Origin: Larix kaempferi
Lineage: Eukaryota > Streptophyta > Pinopsida > Pinales > Pinaceae
NCBI GenBank assembly: GCA_027924585.1
Contig: BSBM01000809.1
Span: forward strand, 7,845,001 to 7,909,000
Length of the DNA stretch: 64,000 nt
Reading direction: 5' to 3'
Part shown: in pieces, positions 1-12,022 of the stretch
How positions within the stretch are numbered: position 1 is the first letter of the stretch
Layout of the letters: each line of letters starts with the position of its first letter
Made by a program: the position numbers and the translations under genes
The notes under the pieces: generated by a model
What the model was told of the DNA's origin: nothing
The model's input: only the letters and a program-made list of their open reading frames with translations
The model's database searches: none

Positions 1-620
1 TGCTTAGAATAAGCCTTGGCAACCTCGAAATCAAGGTATGAATTCATATCCATCACCTTTTTGGAATAACATGAATGGTATGAATAATATGAATCACATT
101 AATACACAATTCCCTTCACATTCTTCTAACAACCAATGGCATCCATCTCAAACTTCAATGAAAAATATTAACCCCTGGACACCATGGGCACAACCATCAA
201 ACCAACAAGCTCCCTAGTCTCCTAATTGGAGAAATTCCTACCCAGGAAACAATTTTTCTCATCACCAAACTCCTTACCAACAATATCCTCCTCAACAGTA
301 CCCTTACCAATAGTATCAACAGCCACAGCTGCAACTCCCAAACAATGTCGCACCTATGAATGTACCACTACGACCACAGCTACTTGCACAACCTAACCCC
401 AACCCGAATAATAAAGCAGTTCATCAATTTGAGACTGCCAACATGCCTGCTTATTCCATTTCCCAAATTCCTTGCAATGACATACATTTACGATTAGGGA
501 GGGTAGTGGAACCTATTGTCATTGAGGATGTTCCATCCTCAGTGACTGCAGTTGGAGTGAATCAACAATTTGAGAGTATAGTCAACTCAACAATGCCCAT
601 TATTGAGGATGCTGGAATTC
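1..620 (+). pseudogene. Ty3/Gypsy gag C-terminal fragment
   Basis: One frame can be followed across this stretch with three in-frame stops (near 5, 218 and 311). The translation is rich in Pro, Gln, Asn and Tyr (PYQQYPPQQYPY, then QPQLQLPNN), as in the low-complexity end of many plant Gypsy gag proteins, and ends in a more ordered stretch (LGRVVEPIVIEDVPSS). It would be the capsid/spacer part of a virus-like particle protein. The protease of a similar element appears at 4930-5810 on the same strand, so the two may be halves of one element separated by about 4.2 kb of later insertions (inference). No zinc knuckle is visible. It is decayed and cut by the window start. Confidence 0.55.
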
Positions 621-1780
621 TGTTGGCCTGAAAAACTGTCCTAGGCCAACTTACGAAAAGACAGCCCACACACTCAACTTAATGCAATCTTGTATGTGTT
701 TAAAGTAACTATCCTTAACAAGATCAAGGCCCTGCTTCCTGTATGATGTTCTATCAGAATAGAGAGTCTCTCTGAGGTGAGCGAATGCCAAGTTTACTTA
801 AACCAATCTGCTAACAAATCAACAAAAGTTAACCTTATGGCTATCTAATCCTAAAGACTATCTTAAACTAAATGCAAAAAACTAGTAGCTCCTAATTCTA
901 TTCTATGATAACCTAAATGTTGACTATCTATCTTGGTTAAGAACATGAGTTATGGAATTGACATAAGACTTGAAATAAGAAAATAATCAACACTTCTAAA
1001 TTGGCAGGGAAATCCCCAACTGTAGAAGTAAATTTCAATTATCTCACAGTAAGAGAACAATCTGTTGTAAAGTAATTGCAACAACACTTCAAACCCAATA
1101 TCAATAATACTAACTAGATACACTGTTCTGAAACATATAAATATATATCATGTGCTAACTTGTAAATGAAACACAGTCAAAATGCAAGTTAGAAAATAAT
1201 CAGAATTGATTTATAACTAATTGAAATCATGAAAATAGTTCGTTAATTTCAATTTGAAAATAAATCATTTACATTCCAGATAAGCATATGCATTCGAAAT
1301 TCAACAAAGATGTTTCATATATAATAGCAAGATATATATATACAAATGAAAGATAACAAAAGAGAGTAACACAACACATCAATATTCTAAAAACTTAGCT
1401 AGAGTCTTCAGGATTCTGCAATATTTGACAATTCTCAGAAGAAGTTCGAAGAACATAAAAAATAACAGAATGTTATATGATACTGTATAAAATGATTCTC
1501 TCAAATGTATTAGAAATCGAACCCTTGTACACTTTTTTGCAATTGTTTATATAGTAAAACTCAGAGCCTCTGATCATTAACTACCCTATCCTTATGAAAC
1601 TAGGTGGATCCTTATCCAAATATCCAACATAAATTCAGTACAAGTTGATGCTAATTCTTCCATGAATCAGATATGTCATTGAGTCAAATCCGGGATAGAG
1701 TAACATGGATAGGAGATAAATTGACTTACTGGATGAATCTAGTAACATGCCTTCTACGTGAGATATCCTTGCATCCAACA
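621..1780 (-). mobile_element. Possible LTR, minus orientation
   Basis: The segment is bounded by TGTTGGCC at 621 and CATCCAACA at 1780, giving 6-bp inverted ends TGTTGG/CCAACA. It interrupts the gag-like frame at 620. Read on the minus strand it has a TATA-like CTATATAAAC near 1550. It is AT-rich and non-coding. No second LTR, primer site, clear polypurine tract or target duplication was found, so this is only a candidate. The following bases to 2170 hold nothing recognisable. Confidence 0.3.
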
Positions 1781-2173
1781 ATCCATCAAATGTAGATGTT
1801 CAAAATTAGAAATGAGTTGCCAGCAAAATAACGAGCGGTTGCACGTTCATAGCACCCTGAAAAAAGCGAACTCCAGCTAAGAAAATTCCAAAATTGTAGT
1901 AACAGCAACAACCTTCAGCTCGTAGACTCCATGACACATGGAATTTTAAAACAAAATTAGTTAGAAAAGTATTGGTAAATACAAATGAATGATAAATACA
2001 AATGTATAATAAATAGGATGCTTGCAGAATTTTAATTCTGCAGGTATCCTTATAAAACACTCTGTATTTAAGGTAAAATATGAATGTATTTGCTAACCTG
2101 TAACAGCCAATTTTTGTGTCACCTGTACATTCAATAAAACCAAAAAACAAAATGAATTATGTCTTTTAAAGCA

Positions 2174-3998
2174 TCAAGGTTTTGGAGATGATTCAACAGA
2201 GACTCGAACCGGAACAACCCTCCTAGCTTTGTTCAGTTTGGCCTTAAACCTCACAGCTCTCATATTTGCAATTCTATTTTGTTTGACTAATTTTCGATTC
2301 TTCGACAGTATCCACTTACCATAAGCTTTATAGTTGAGCTTTTTTTCCTTTAAGAGATTCCATTTATTGACCCAAGTAGTCAAGTCAGCTTTAAAGCTTG
2401 CAATTTCTTCCATGGCGAATGCATTAACAACTTGAGCTTCTTTCAGATCAGTTTCCAAAGATGATATGACCTGAGCATAAGGAATTTGAACAGGTTGTTC
2501 TGCTGCTCCTACATTTGGCTCATCAATACTTCCCACCCCTGTACATCGCTTTTGGTCAACCTCTTGATCTATGTTAGGAAGAGGATTTAATCGTTGGGCA
2601 CTCCTAGCCCTCGTTTCAGAGGAAGAAACATACTTAAGATCAAGGATAATAGGACCCACGGCAGTTTCATCATGTTGAGACTCCGAGGAGTCACTTAATT
2701 CAACGACAATGGCATCCCCTGCAACTAAATACCTGCTTGAAAAGAGAGAGGCCATCATGCTACAGGTAGTTTGACAATTTCCCTATTCGCTCAGCACTTT
2801 ACTAATTTGATCCTTAGCCGATTCTTTACTAACATTTGTCTCTAGATGGGGAAGGCTATCGTTTAGATTCAGCGGGACAACTTCTGGTTTATGTGTTTCA
2901 GGCTGAGGATCATCATAAAGTGTCTCAGGGTTTTCCTCACATTCAACCTCGGCGCCACGATCACTTAAGTCTTGACCGAACCCTTGTAACCCATATACAG
3001 GATTAGGTTCACCTACCTCAGACTTGTCTACCTTGGACTCGATACGCCTGCGTCTAGTCCTGGACCTTCTTCTCGGCCACTCTTCATTTACCCCGAACTC
3101 ATTTCAGGTAAGGAACGACTCCCATGTATCAACCAACTCTCCCATTCGGTGCAAAATAAGGATCTTAATAAGCCCATGATGGAACAAGCTACGCTCTCTA
3201 TCACCTACATTTTTCTGATACGCACAAACCATCTTTTGCAGGCTATTGATAAAATAGTATGGCATGTTTATGGGATGGCCCTTGAAAACCATTAACAGAC
3301 GTATATGATAGAAATAGGTTTGAGATAGTCGGCTCTACGTACCTGACAATAATCCCAAGCAATGCCAACCACTTCAGTTTCAACTTTCGGGAAAGAAAAC
3401 CGGATTTCGATTCTATGTGTTGATTAGCATTTGTGAGAAACCCTCGCCAATCCTCGGTCTTCATGTGACTCCCTTTAAACCAACATTATCTAGTCAATGG
3501 TAGGCCTATAGCCTAAGAAAGGAATTCCTCTGTCAACAACAACTCAATATCTCCAACCCTTGCTTTCACACCATCAAAGGAAGTTGCAAATGCCCGAGAA
3601 ACTGCTACATTGAAACCATAAAATTTCTGCAGAAACCCTAACCATCCTGCCTTTTCCACCCATTTGCGGCATTCTGGAGCAGCATCTAAATACTCAATTC
3701 CAATGAGTTCGAACCATGAGATGGGAGCCATGATATCAATCACACAAGCTTCAGGAAGTTTCAAAATCCTAACTAGGAAATGAAATAAAGCCACCAACGG
3801 CCCGTGCAGGTTTATCAAAATTCCAACCGACTTCATTTCACCAGGGTACTGTGAACATTCATGTGTGGTCATGGAATGCAAAGTCATAATTCCTTTGAAT
3901 CGGCAAGGGTTATTGGAATTTGCAGAGCGCATAAAGTGTAATAATGACTTTGAGAAATGTGGCAAGTGGACAATAGTTAGAAGTGACATTTGCATCAT
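2174..3998 (-). pseudogene. Degraded plant transposon-associated ORF (unrecognised family)
   Basis: A single ancestral coding region seems to run leftwards from 3998 to 2174, broken by frameshifts and stops into pieces at 3513-3998 (161 aa), 3243-3464, 3104-3292 and 2174-2758 (194 aa). The first piece ends with GVKARVGDIELLLTEEFLS followed, in shifted frame, by AIGLP- and WFKG-like residues, a pattern I associate with poorly characterised plant retrotransposon/transposon proteins. A middle part is basic (EEWPRRRSRTRRRR) and the last piece is acidic, then lysine-rich and probably helical. No catalytic motif is seen. The function is unknown. A comparable stretch lies at 35781-36738, next to an LTR. 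Confidence 0.45.
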
Positions 3999-3999
3999 T

Positions 4000-4925
4000 G
4001 CAAATCAACAGATGGCAGTAGTTTGATTATGCAAATTTCAAACCTTTAGTCTCCATGACAATGCCAATGTTAACCGACATATATCCACATCAATGTGATC
4101 ACCAGGTTAAAACCAAAGTTTTTAATCTTTACTTGAAAGCATAAGTTAATGGTTACAACCATATAATCTTCCACCATCACATCTTAATAAAACCAAGATT
4201 TATTAAAGAAAGATACAATTGATCTAATAAAAATTATGGTTGATATTGTAATGATGAGAAACAATTAGTAAATGTAGCCAGGACTACAACCATCCTTTGG
4301 GGATCGCTTTAATTACTTATGATCGAATTTCTAACATTGACCTTACCTCAAGGCATCGTTGAAAAGTTCATAATCCCATAGATCTTTTCTCATCACAAAA
4401 AGCAAAATTCACAATCGGGGATAAGTGTATAAAGGATGGTGAACTTGTGATATTAATAAAAGATGAGCTTGTATCCTCATGATTGTTATGATGAGACTAA
4501 TTTTTTGGAAGTGGAAGAGTTTATCAGACCAAGCATATGAATTGGAAAAACAAATAGCCATATAATGTATTGGTCCATTAAGTCAACAATTAGCGACGAT
4601 TAATGTAATGATTTTGCTTGACCTTGAATTTACATGAATGGTCGATGTTGTAAAATTAGGAGCTACTAATTTTCAGGATTATAAACTTTATAGATGATCG
4701 ACCAGAAATAGAAACTAAAGTCAAGAAATACAATTCAAATGTAAGCTGATGCTAGTCCCCCTATCCCAGCCAATCAATCAATTTTTATTTGGAATACCTT
4801 TAGAATCAAATATTTTGAAGGCACTCCTAAAATATTTGTTTATGAGTGTTGATCAAATGGTTTTGATATGTAACATCGTCCATAACTAGAAGACTTATGT
4901 AATGAGAAATTGAATTTTAGTGCTC
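4000..4925. other. No recognisable gene
   Basis: AT-rich sequence between the minus-strand degraded ORF and the Gypsy protease fragment. I found no coding frame, LTR terminus or repeat array. It probably contains the unseen right border of whatever interrupted the Gypsy element. Confidence 0.4.
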
Positions 4926-4929
4926 ATAT

Positions 4930-5810
4930 TGCTCTGGAGGGTGTTGCTCGCCAACAAATTCCTACTAAAACACTAGCTAAGACTCAAGAAGAAACACACG
5001 ATGAAACAAATCCTACAGAACTTATAAGAGAACCACCATATCTTGAATGATTGGCCCTACAGAAAATAGTCGAACAACCTCAATTCAATCTCCTAGGAGA
5101 ATTGAAGAATTTATATTTCAAAATTCCACTGCTACAAGCCCTCGATGGCGTGCCCATCTATGCCAAGACCGTTAGAGACTTATGTGTAGAAAAACAAAGA
5201 TGAAAGCCTAGGGATACTCCCACTATCCATGTATTGGGAAAAATTTCTGAGTTAATAATGGGTAAGAATCTTGTGGCTAAATATGATGATCCTAGAAACC
5301 CTACTGTTACAATACACATAGGAAACACTCAGATACCGAATGTATTGGTAGATTTAGGCATAGCCATCAATGTTATGACCATTGAAACTATGAAAAAACT
5401 GGGAATCACTAAACTTCAGCCAACCCCTACCATTTTAGAACTTGCTGATAGATCAACAATCAAGCCTAAGCGAATCCTGGATGACCTGGTAGTCTCTATT
5501 GTTTGTGGGAATACACTGCGGAGTTCTTGGTTTTACAACCGAAGTCACAACTGGGGGAACACCCCTTGACCCTGGTTTCATTAGCCAGAGCAGATTCCTA
5601 TATCAGCTGTCGGCCAGGGTCCATGATTATCTCAGACGGGACTGATATTAAAAGCCTAACTTTATACCCTCCAACCCAACTAAGCCTAGAAGCTAAAACT
5701 CCACTTTGGGTGGATCTAGAGGAAGAATAAGGCATTCAACCATTATTAACGATAGGGAGAGCCTTACATTTTAATGATGAAATGGAGGATGACTCTATTA
5801 ATACTTTCAT
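4930..5810 (+). pseudogene. Ty3/Gypsy aspartic protease region, truncated
   Basis: The frame encodes a retropepsin-like segment: PNVLVDLGIAINVM holds the DLG active-site motif (usually DLGA or DSGA in retroelement proteases; here the Ala is Ile), followed by TMKKLGI, then LELADRS and a downstream YISCRPGSMIIS and LTLYPP pattern typical of plant Gypsy pro regions. Stops occur upstream (near 5048 and 5201) and a frameshift falls near 5540-5565. The protein would cut the Gag-Pol polyprotein in the particle. Reverse transcriptase should follow, but the frame runs straight into an LTR fragment at about 5812, so the element is truncated. It is clearly non-functional. Confidence 0.7.
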
Positions 5811-5811
5811 C

Positions 5812-7707
5812 AGCAACACAGAGCACCTAAAAATGAATTCTGTATCGACTTTAGCAGAAAATATTTGTGGATTCTTAGAAAGAAAGAGACAGAGCATAAT
5901 ATTTATGAATTCGGTGTCAATACTCACTTATCCAAGCATGAAAAGGATTAACAACATGAATTAAACAATGAGGGAAACATTTACATGAGAAAAAGAGTAT
6001 GCAGACTGTAAGATGAGACAACATAGGAATCTCTTATGGAAATCATTAGCTCAACTCTGCCACTCTTCTTATTAAATGTATCAAAAATGTTTAACAAAAG
6101 AGCCTCTTAAGCATCCAAAATTTCCAATCAACCCTTTGCTATCTCTATTACATGGAAATATATAGGCCTTTAGGCTCAAATTATCTAACAGAAAACAGTT
6201 ACGACTGTATTGACACCTATATGGCTCAGCCCATCGCTTTCAAGAATTGGCTGCAACATAAATGGATGCTGGCAGACTGGCCTGACTAAATCTACATGCA
6301 TAATTGCACGATTGAGGGCCAGAACAGCCCATGAGCAGCTAGAAATCCCTAAGTGGCCTAAAATTATAGGAATATTCAATATCTAAAACTTTTGAAATAG
6401 ACTGATACGGTGGGAAAACAAAATATCATAAACAAAACACCACCCTACATTGGAACTATTACTTGTCCTTGTTGGTCGAAGAAATCCTCTACCTTCAGAG
6501 AATTGTCCACCTATTCTTTTCCTGTTGAAGGAGGAGGTGTCACTATATTAGTGGGAACGATAAAATCCTTGAGAATTTCCATGTTTTGGTGAGTATTTTG
6601 CTCCACTTTCTAGACCTCTCCCTTCTTCTTCCGTCGAGCCTTCTTGCGCACCTGTCGAGCTTGCTGCTACTCATGCTCACTGGCAGTGATTTCTTTCTAA
6701 TTGATTGAAATTTATAGGGGACGAGGGAGGGTGATTATCTTCCACATCAGACCATTTCTGCTTTTGTACAAAGATCACTTTGGTTTCTTGATTCCCCCCC
6801 CTGACCGAATCTCAACTGAAAATACCTAGGCTGCCGAGCCTACCACTCTTTCGTACATGGATGCGAACAGTAAAAACTGGGGGTCCCTTTATAACAAGAT
6901 GGTAATCAAGGATAATCATTTGGCATGATTGCTTGTCAGGACTCCTTACACGCTGCAAAATGATGACTGAGATCTGGCGTGGCGTTAAGCATATTTGGCT
7001 AGACTTTCGCGTTGAGTGGAAAGCCATATGACGGATCTGATGTGGCCTCCTTTCCTTGGGAAATGATTTTCTCGTAGCAGAGGTGTTTTTAACCCTCTAT
7101 CTCCATGATCGACTCAACACTGTCGATCTAGGATTTACTTGCATCTAGACCGTCGAACAGTGTGGCCCCTACCAGGTTCGCGGATTTTAACTTTGTTAGT
7201 GTCCTGGGCATGTTTAATCCGTGAACAAATTTTCCACCACTGATCTTAACCTCCACCGGATCCATGTCGTTTAATCGTGTGACCTCTACCAAAACTTCAT
7301 GAATATGAAAATGCTGATCCCCGCGCTTGTCAAATCCATGAAGTACACCAAGGCTGTAGATATGCACCGTCGGCCGTTGATGAGGCTTCTAACATGCTCG
7401 CTGGCTAGTCTATCCTGCCTTCTCGTAATATGGTCCCAAATCCTTTCACGAGGCGCGTTTATGGCCATATATATTCACTGCTCCTGATCTGCGCCGTTCA
7501 TAGGTGTTGTCATGTACTACAGGCGCATTTTTGCAATTTTTAGCCTTCTTTGCCATGTTTAGACCTAGGTTTTTATCATTTTATCTCCTAAATCGTAAAT
7601 ATCGATCCAACCATATTATTTAGCATTCCTATAGGCCATTTGGCTCAAACCCCCAAGGTTCTCTCCACTCCCTTCAGGGATCTAACCCTCCACTTTACCC
7701 AGGACAA
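5812..7707 (-). mobile_element. Partial Gypsy LTR, third copy
   Basis: The segment aligns by eye with the interiors of the long LTRs at 19530-21772 and 39848-42078: it starts at the shared 'catca..cacagagcacct' stretch and ends at 'ccactttaccc'. It lacks the first 300 or so bases and the GGGTGCTAACA end of the complete copies. By comparison with those copies it is in minus orientation. It is clearly more diverged from them than they are from each other, so it is an independent older insertion and not part of the tandem duplication. Confidence 0.7.
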
Positions 7708-8730
7708 AACTGGTTCTAACAACTGGCTCCAATTGGGGATGCTATCCTCCTTGTGAGGTAGCAAAGAACCCATAGACCTAGTGCCTGACCCGATGGGCTA
7801 TTACCCATTAGAGAGCTACAACCTGTAATTCTTTATTGAAAGTAAACTGAACACTCTGGCCCGACCACACTATACAAAACTGAACCAAACTTAAACCAAA
7901 AAACTAAAATGCCTGAAACCAAGACGAAACTGAATTGCACATGCTGAAAGACTGACTGAAAATTGAAACATACTACTGCAACTAAAACCGTTGAAAAGGT
8001 GCTTTCCATGTTGAGCTTATTTATGCACAGACTACCCTACCCTGTACTATTGAAATGATTAGGGTATCAGGTGATACAAAAGTGCCAATGTAACTAGTTC
8101 AGAAACTGATCCCATAAGAAACATTCCTTATCATGTTTGACTAAAACCATAAAATAAGAACACAATGACAAAAATCAATGATGATAGGTATAATCATCTT
8201 GACTGATGCCAAACCAACTACTCCAATTGAAGAGTTTGTCCATGTAATCAGCTACTGGGTCATAAAAGGAATGATATCCTCCAAATTTCTCTACCATTTC
8301 TTGGGTATGACAAGGCTGCCCCAACTGTAACTTTCCTGGCACCCGATCAAGCTGTGGTCTTACTTGTGGACTGGAAGACCTACCTTAAAAGGGACTAAAA
8401 CTAGGATTCCCATCTCCTTTGTCATCCATGCTAAATGTAGGAACTGGATGTTCATGACAAGTTTTGAATAGGACCTAAAAATCATGTATGCTTGATCCCT
8501 TAAGCAATCCAATAGGACTAAAATAATTAGCTTCATGCATACCCTTCTGCTGTAACTATAGCTTTGTAATGTGGGAGGTTCTTTCAACACATGTTCTATC
8601 AATATCCTCCCCCTATTGGCTGTTTAGAATTTCTGGATTAAAATTTTTATTTTGCTCTAGCAGTTTGAAAAAGATACCATCTTGCTTCTCAAACTGATCA
8701 AGAAGAAGAATTTCTTCTCGATGTGAAGAC
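7708..8730. other. Unrecognised sequence left of the duplication
   Basis: No supported gene. Short open frames on the minus strand (8360-8602 and 8613-8795) have no recognisable motif; the second crosses the duplication border. At 7708 homology to the Gypsy LTR stops and is followed by 'ggttctaacaactggctcc', which could be another LTR end. Homology to unit 2 starts sharply at 8731. Confidence 0.4.
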
Positions 8731-9837
8731 CCTAAGCTCGAATGGCATGAAGAAAGGATAGATTGGCTATCCTGGTTCTCCTCCAGATTACTCATTAACT
8801 GATCAACATGCTGAATGTCTTTATAAAATTTAGGAGAGACAACAAGAAATTATTCAATGCTACCACCATCTACTCCATCTTCTGCTAAGGGAAAAACCTC
8901 TGTCTACTGGAAGCCCTTGTGAATACATTGATAATTAGCCCCTTCTCTCTTTTTCTAATGAGGGAAAGGTTTCATATGGAAGGCGTTTAAGCTTTCTTCA
9001 CTCATGACTTTAAAACCTTCCTTCACTATGTTAAATAGTTTAGAGTAGAGAGGCAGGGTATCACCTTTATCAGGCTTACTACCTCCATGGTTTGTAATGA
9101 TGAAATCCTAGGCTACCCTCTGATTTCCCTCTATGAAGGTTTTTTCTAGATAGTAGGATTGGTTATGTGCTTGCTTATTCCTTTCACCCATTTCTAGGAG
9201 GTTTATGACACCTTCTATCACTTTGAATTTCTGCTTTTGATTAGCAGTTTTATTCCCCTACTTCAACAATTTAAATGAAGGATAATATAAAGGCAAATAG
9301 ACATTTCCAGCCCACTTACTATCCATTATTTTTTCAAAACTTAGACCACAAATTTAAATTGGAGTTTCTTCACCAGCTGCCCTATAATTTTCAAAAAAAA
9401 AATTTGGTCATTTATGTTCCTCTTCCTAGTATTAATCCTCGTATTTATCATATACAGGGGGACTGAAATATCCTTTAAAACCTTTCATTACAGAATTTTT
9501 AACATGCTGACTGCAATCTACATAAAACAGATTTGTGTCACCTTCTTCCTGTGCATCACTGGGCTAATCATTTTTCTGTTCGCCATGAAAAGGATGGGGA
9601 AGCAAAACAAATCCTTCACGTTCATATATTTCTTCAAACTCTAATTTCCTTTCCATTTCACCCTTACTGCCTTGTTCTGAGATTTTTCTAGACATCCGGA
9701 GATTAAGGATTTTAGGTTTCCATGGTTTGCAGTGTTGGAATGGGTTTCGGATGATCCACAGTCGGTATTTTTGTTGTCGACATTTCGAATCCCAAGCTGG
9801 ATTCATCATCAAGATAGAATATGGTGTAGAAATGTTG
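8613..9837 (-). pseudogene. Degraded coding-like stretch, unit 1, cut by Copia
   Basis: Reading leftwards, a frame at 9564-9812 (…EEIYEREGFVLLPHPFHGEQKND) is followed by further open but frameshifted segments. The unit 2 copy is longer (37573-37968, 131 aa) because it is not interrupted; in unit 1 the same frame is split by the Copia insertion at 9843. I do not recognise the product. Its place downstream of a minus-strand Gypsy gag suggests it is retroelement-derived. Confidence 0.4.
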
Positions 9838-9842
9838 CTAAC
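9838..9842. repeat. Target-site duplication, left (ctaac)
   Basis: The five bases 'ctaac' precede the 5' LTR and recur at 17588-17592 after the 3' LTR. The empty site in unit 2 has one copy at 37847-37851. Five bp is the usual Copia integrase footprint. Confidence 0.95.
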
Positions 9843-10332
9843 TGTTGAATATTGTAACTTCTAAGAATATTATATTTGTACATTATTTATTCCGGAGATG
9901 TTTCATTCCTCCGAGGTAACCCTACTATGTATCTGGAGATGTTTATTCCTCCAGGGGTTGGTATTAACTAGGGTTATTAGACCCACCATGTGTGGGTCGG
10001 CCCTGTAGTTATATTTTAGGGGTTATTAGACTTCTCCAGGTGAGGTCAGCCCCAACAGTCTTTTAGTCAGTTGAGAGTCAAGTATAAATAGAGGAGGTGA
10101 ACTCCTCATTATATCATTCACTCACTTGTGGAAGAGTGCGCACTTGTCTGGGAGATCAGCTAAGGAGTCAAAGGAAGGAGGAGCACATCTTGTATTTTGG
10201 TTGATCATCTTATTGAGGAAAGCTTTACTGGGTTTTCTACCCCATGAGGGTTTCCCAGGATATATTGTGTGTCTATCTTGTGATTATGCTTCTTTCAGTG
10301 ATCTTGCTTGGCTATTTGGTTTAAACTTAACA
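9843..10332 (+). mobile_element. 5' LTR of Copia element 1
   Basis: 490 bp, starting TGTTGAAT and ending CTTAACA. It contains a TATA box TATAAATA (10083-10090) that would drive the genomic RNA. The U3 part has two GGAG...CTCC hairpins (9892-9913, 9933-9954) and two GAC...GTC hairpins (9980-9998, 10029-10047), the last pair embedded in repeated TTATTAGAC...TCGGCCC motifs shared with the other two Copia LTR types here. Confidence 0.95.
10083..10090 (+). promoter_or_regulatory. LTR TATA box, element 1
   Basis: TATAAATA, followed by 'gaggaggtgaactcctc', an inverted repeat that would lie at or near the transcription start. The same TATA context recurs in the 3' LTR and in element 2. Confidence 0.75.
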
Positions 10333-10344
10333 TGGTATCAGAGC
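10333..10344 (+). other. Primer binding site (initiator tRNA-Met type)
   Basis: TGGTATCAGAGC directly follows the LTR end. It is the usual plant Copia PBS, complementary to the 3' end of initiator methionine tRNA, where minus-strand DNA synthesis starts. Confidence 0.93.
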
Positions 10345-10409
10345 TAGACTGAATAGGACATCTTTCACAAGGTAAGAATACCTCTTTCTCTCTCTTTGGT
10401 AAAGTTAGG

Positions 10410-10725
10410 GTTTCAGCCCAAAGTTGGTATTATTGATTTTTGGTTGCATGGCTGGATAGCCCTTCTCAAGAGCTTTCTTTTGAGCCATAGATCGAACTTT
10501 TTGGTTGGGTAGAACTCCGGGAATTCCAAACCCTAATTCTACCAAAAGTGCGATACGTCAGATTTTGGTTTCAGAAAAAAGTTGGAATTTTTGAATTCTG
10601 ATTACATGGCTGAGTAGCCCTTCTCAAGATCATTCTTTTGAGCTATAGATCGAACTTTTTGGTTGAGTAGAACTCCGGGAAAGTCAAACCCTAATTCTAC
10701 CAAAAGTGCGATAAAATTCTGTTCC
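10410..10725 (+). repeat. 158-bp leader tandem repeat, two copies
   Basis: The 5' leader contains two diverged copies, starting at 10410 and 10568, of a unit beginning 'gtttcag' and including 'tagatcgaactttttggttg' and 'ctaattctaccaaaagtgcg'. The related leader of element 2 contains similar units around 44250-44560. The block lies between primer site and gag, where packaging signals are usual in retroelements (inference). Confidence 0.8.
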
Positions 10726-10795
10726 AGATTCTGAAAAAGTGAAAAGCAATTTTTCAGGTAAGTCTGCTCTGTCTCTTGGACTCCCCCAAGAGAAG

Positions 10796-12022
10796 ATGGC
10801 TCCAAACACTAAGCTTGAAGACAAGCTAGAAGGTATAGAAAATTTCCGGGCATGGAAATACAGAATTGGTCTCATTCTTGAGGAGAATGATCTTGCTCAG
10901 TATATCAAGGAAGAAGTTGCAGAACCAGAAGGAGATGAAGCCAAAGAAAAGCATAGGAAGGATTTGATTAGGGCAAAGAGAATCATAGCTGATTCCATTA
11001 AAGACCACTTGATTCCCCAAGTGGCCTCCAAGAAGACTCCCAAGGAAATGTATGATGCCCTAGGAAGAATGTATGAAGGAAAGAACATCAATAGAAAGAT
11101 GAATCTAAGGACTCAATTGAAGAGTACCAAGATGCACAAAGGAGAATCCATTCAAGACTACTTCTCAAGGGTTTCACAAATCAAGGAACAACTAGATGCA
11201 ATTGGTGATACTCTTGATGAGGATGAACTAGTGATGACTGCTCTTAATGGCCTCACTAGATCTTGGGAATCCTTCATACAAACCATGTGTGCTAGGAAAG
11301 AAAGCATGAAGTTTGATGTAGTATGGGAGGATTGTGTTCAAGAAGAAGCTAGGGTTGCCAACAGAGAAGCTCTTCTCAAAGAATATGACCAAGCTTTGGC
11401 CACCCATACTAGAAGAAGAAGAACAGGTCATCTCAAGAAGGTTGACCACAAAGGATCTCAACACTTCTCTAGAAAGAGAAAAGGACCATTTCCAGTAAAA
11501 GACTTTTCCACAGTCAAATGCTACAACTGTGACAAGCTAGGACACATCTCCAGATTTTGTCCCTCACAAAAGAAGAAGTTTGTCCACAAAAGACACCATG
11601 CACATATGGCAGAAAATGATAGTGAAGAAGAAGAAGGGGAAGAAGATGAAGAAGAAGAAGAAGTAGAGGTAAAACCTAAAAGGAAAAGAAACAAGGTGAA
11701 GAAAGAAGATCCAGAAGAATATGTTCTATTCTTTGCACTCTCTGGATCTGTATCTCCTGGAGAAGATACATGGCTCATTGATAGTGGTGCCTCCAAGCAC
11801 ATGACAGGTCAAAGGAAGACCTTCTCAAATCTTGAAGAAAAGTCTTCCTCACAAAAGGTATCTCTAGGAGATGACTACCAATATCCCATCAAAGGAATTG
11901 GTGAAGCTAGCTACAAGCTAGATTCTGGAACACCCTTGAAGATGAAAGACATCTTATATGTACCAGGTTTAAAGAAGAACCTTCTCTCTATTTCAGCACT
12001 AGATAAGAAAGTTTTAGAGTAG
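10796..12022 (+). CDS. gag-pro: Copia Gag-protease, ends at a frameshift
   Basis: The start is taken at ATG 10796 (MAPNTKLEDKLEGIENF), where the usual gag N-terminus with the W-x-x-W-K region begins; an upstream in-frame ATG at 10739 adds 19 atypical residues. The 408-aa frame has a UBN2-type gag domain (about residues 15-200), a CCHC zinc knuckle CYNCDKLGHISRFC (242-255) for RNA binding, an acidic run then a basic cluster (about 275-310), and the aspartic protease motif WLIDSGASKHMTG with catalytic Asp at residue 329. Gag forms the particle; the protease processes the polyprotein. The frame ends early at TAG 12020-12022 because of a one-base shift; the integrase continues in the next frame. 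The copy is disabled as a full polyprotein. Confidence 0.93.
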   Translation: MAPNTKLEDKLEGIENFRAWKYRIGLILEENDLAQYIKEEVAEPEGDEAKEKHRKDLIRAKRIIADSIKDHLIPQVASKKTPKEMYDALGRMYEGKNINRKMNLRTQLKSTKMHKGESIQDYFSRVSQIKEQLDAIGDTLDEDELVMTALNGLTRSWESFIQTMCARKESMKFDVVWEDCVQEEARVANREALLKEYDQALATHTRRRRTGHLKKVDHKGSQHFSRKRKGPFPVKDFSTVKCYNCDKLGHISRFCPSQKKKFVHKRHHAHMAENDSEEEEGEEDEEEEEVEVKPKRKRNKVKKEDPEEYVLFFALSGSVSPGEDTWLIDSGASKHMTGQRKTFSNLEEKSSSQKVSLGDDYQYPIKGIGEASYKLDSGTPLKMKDILYVPGLKKNLLSISALDKKVLE

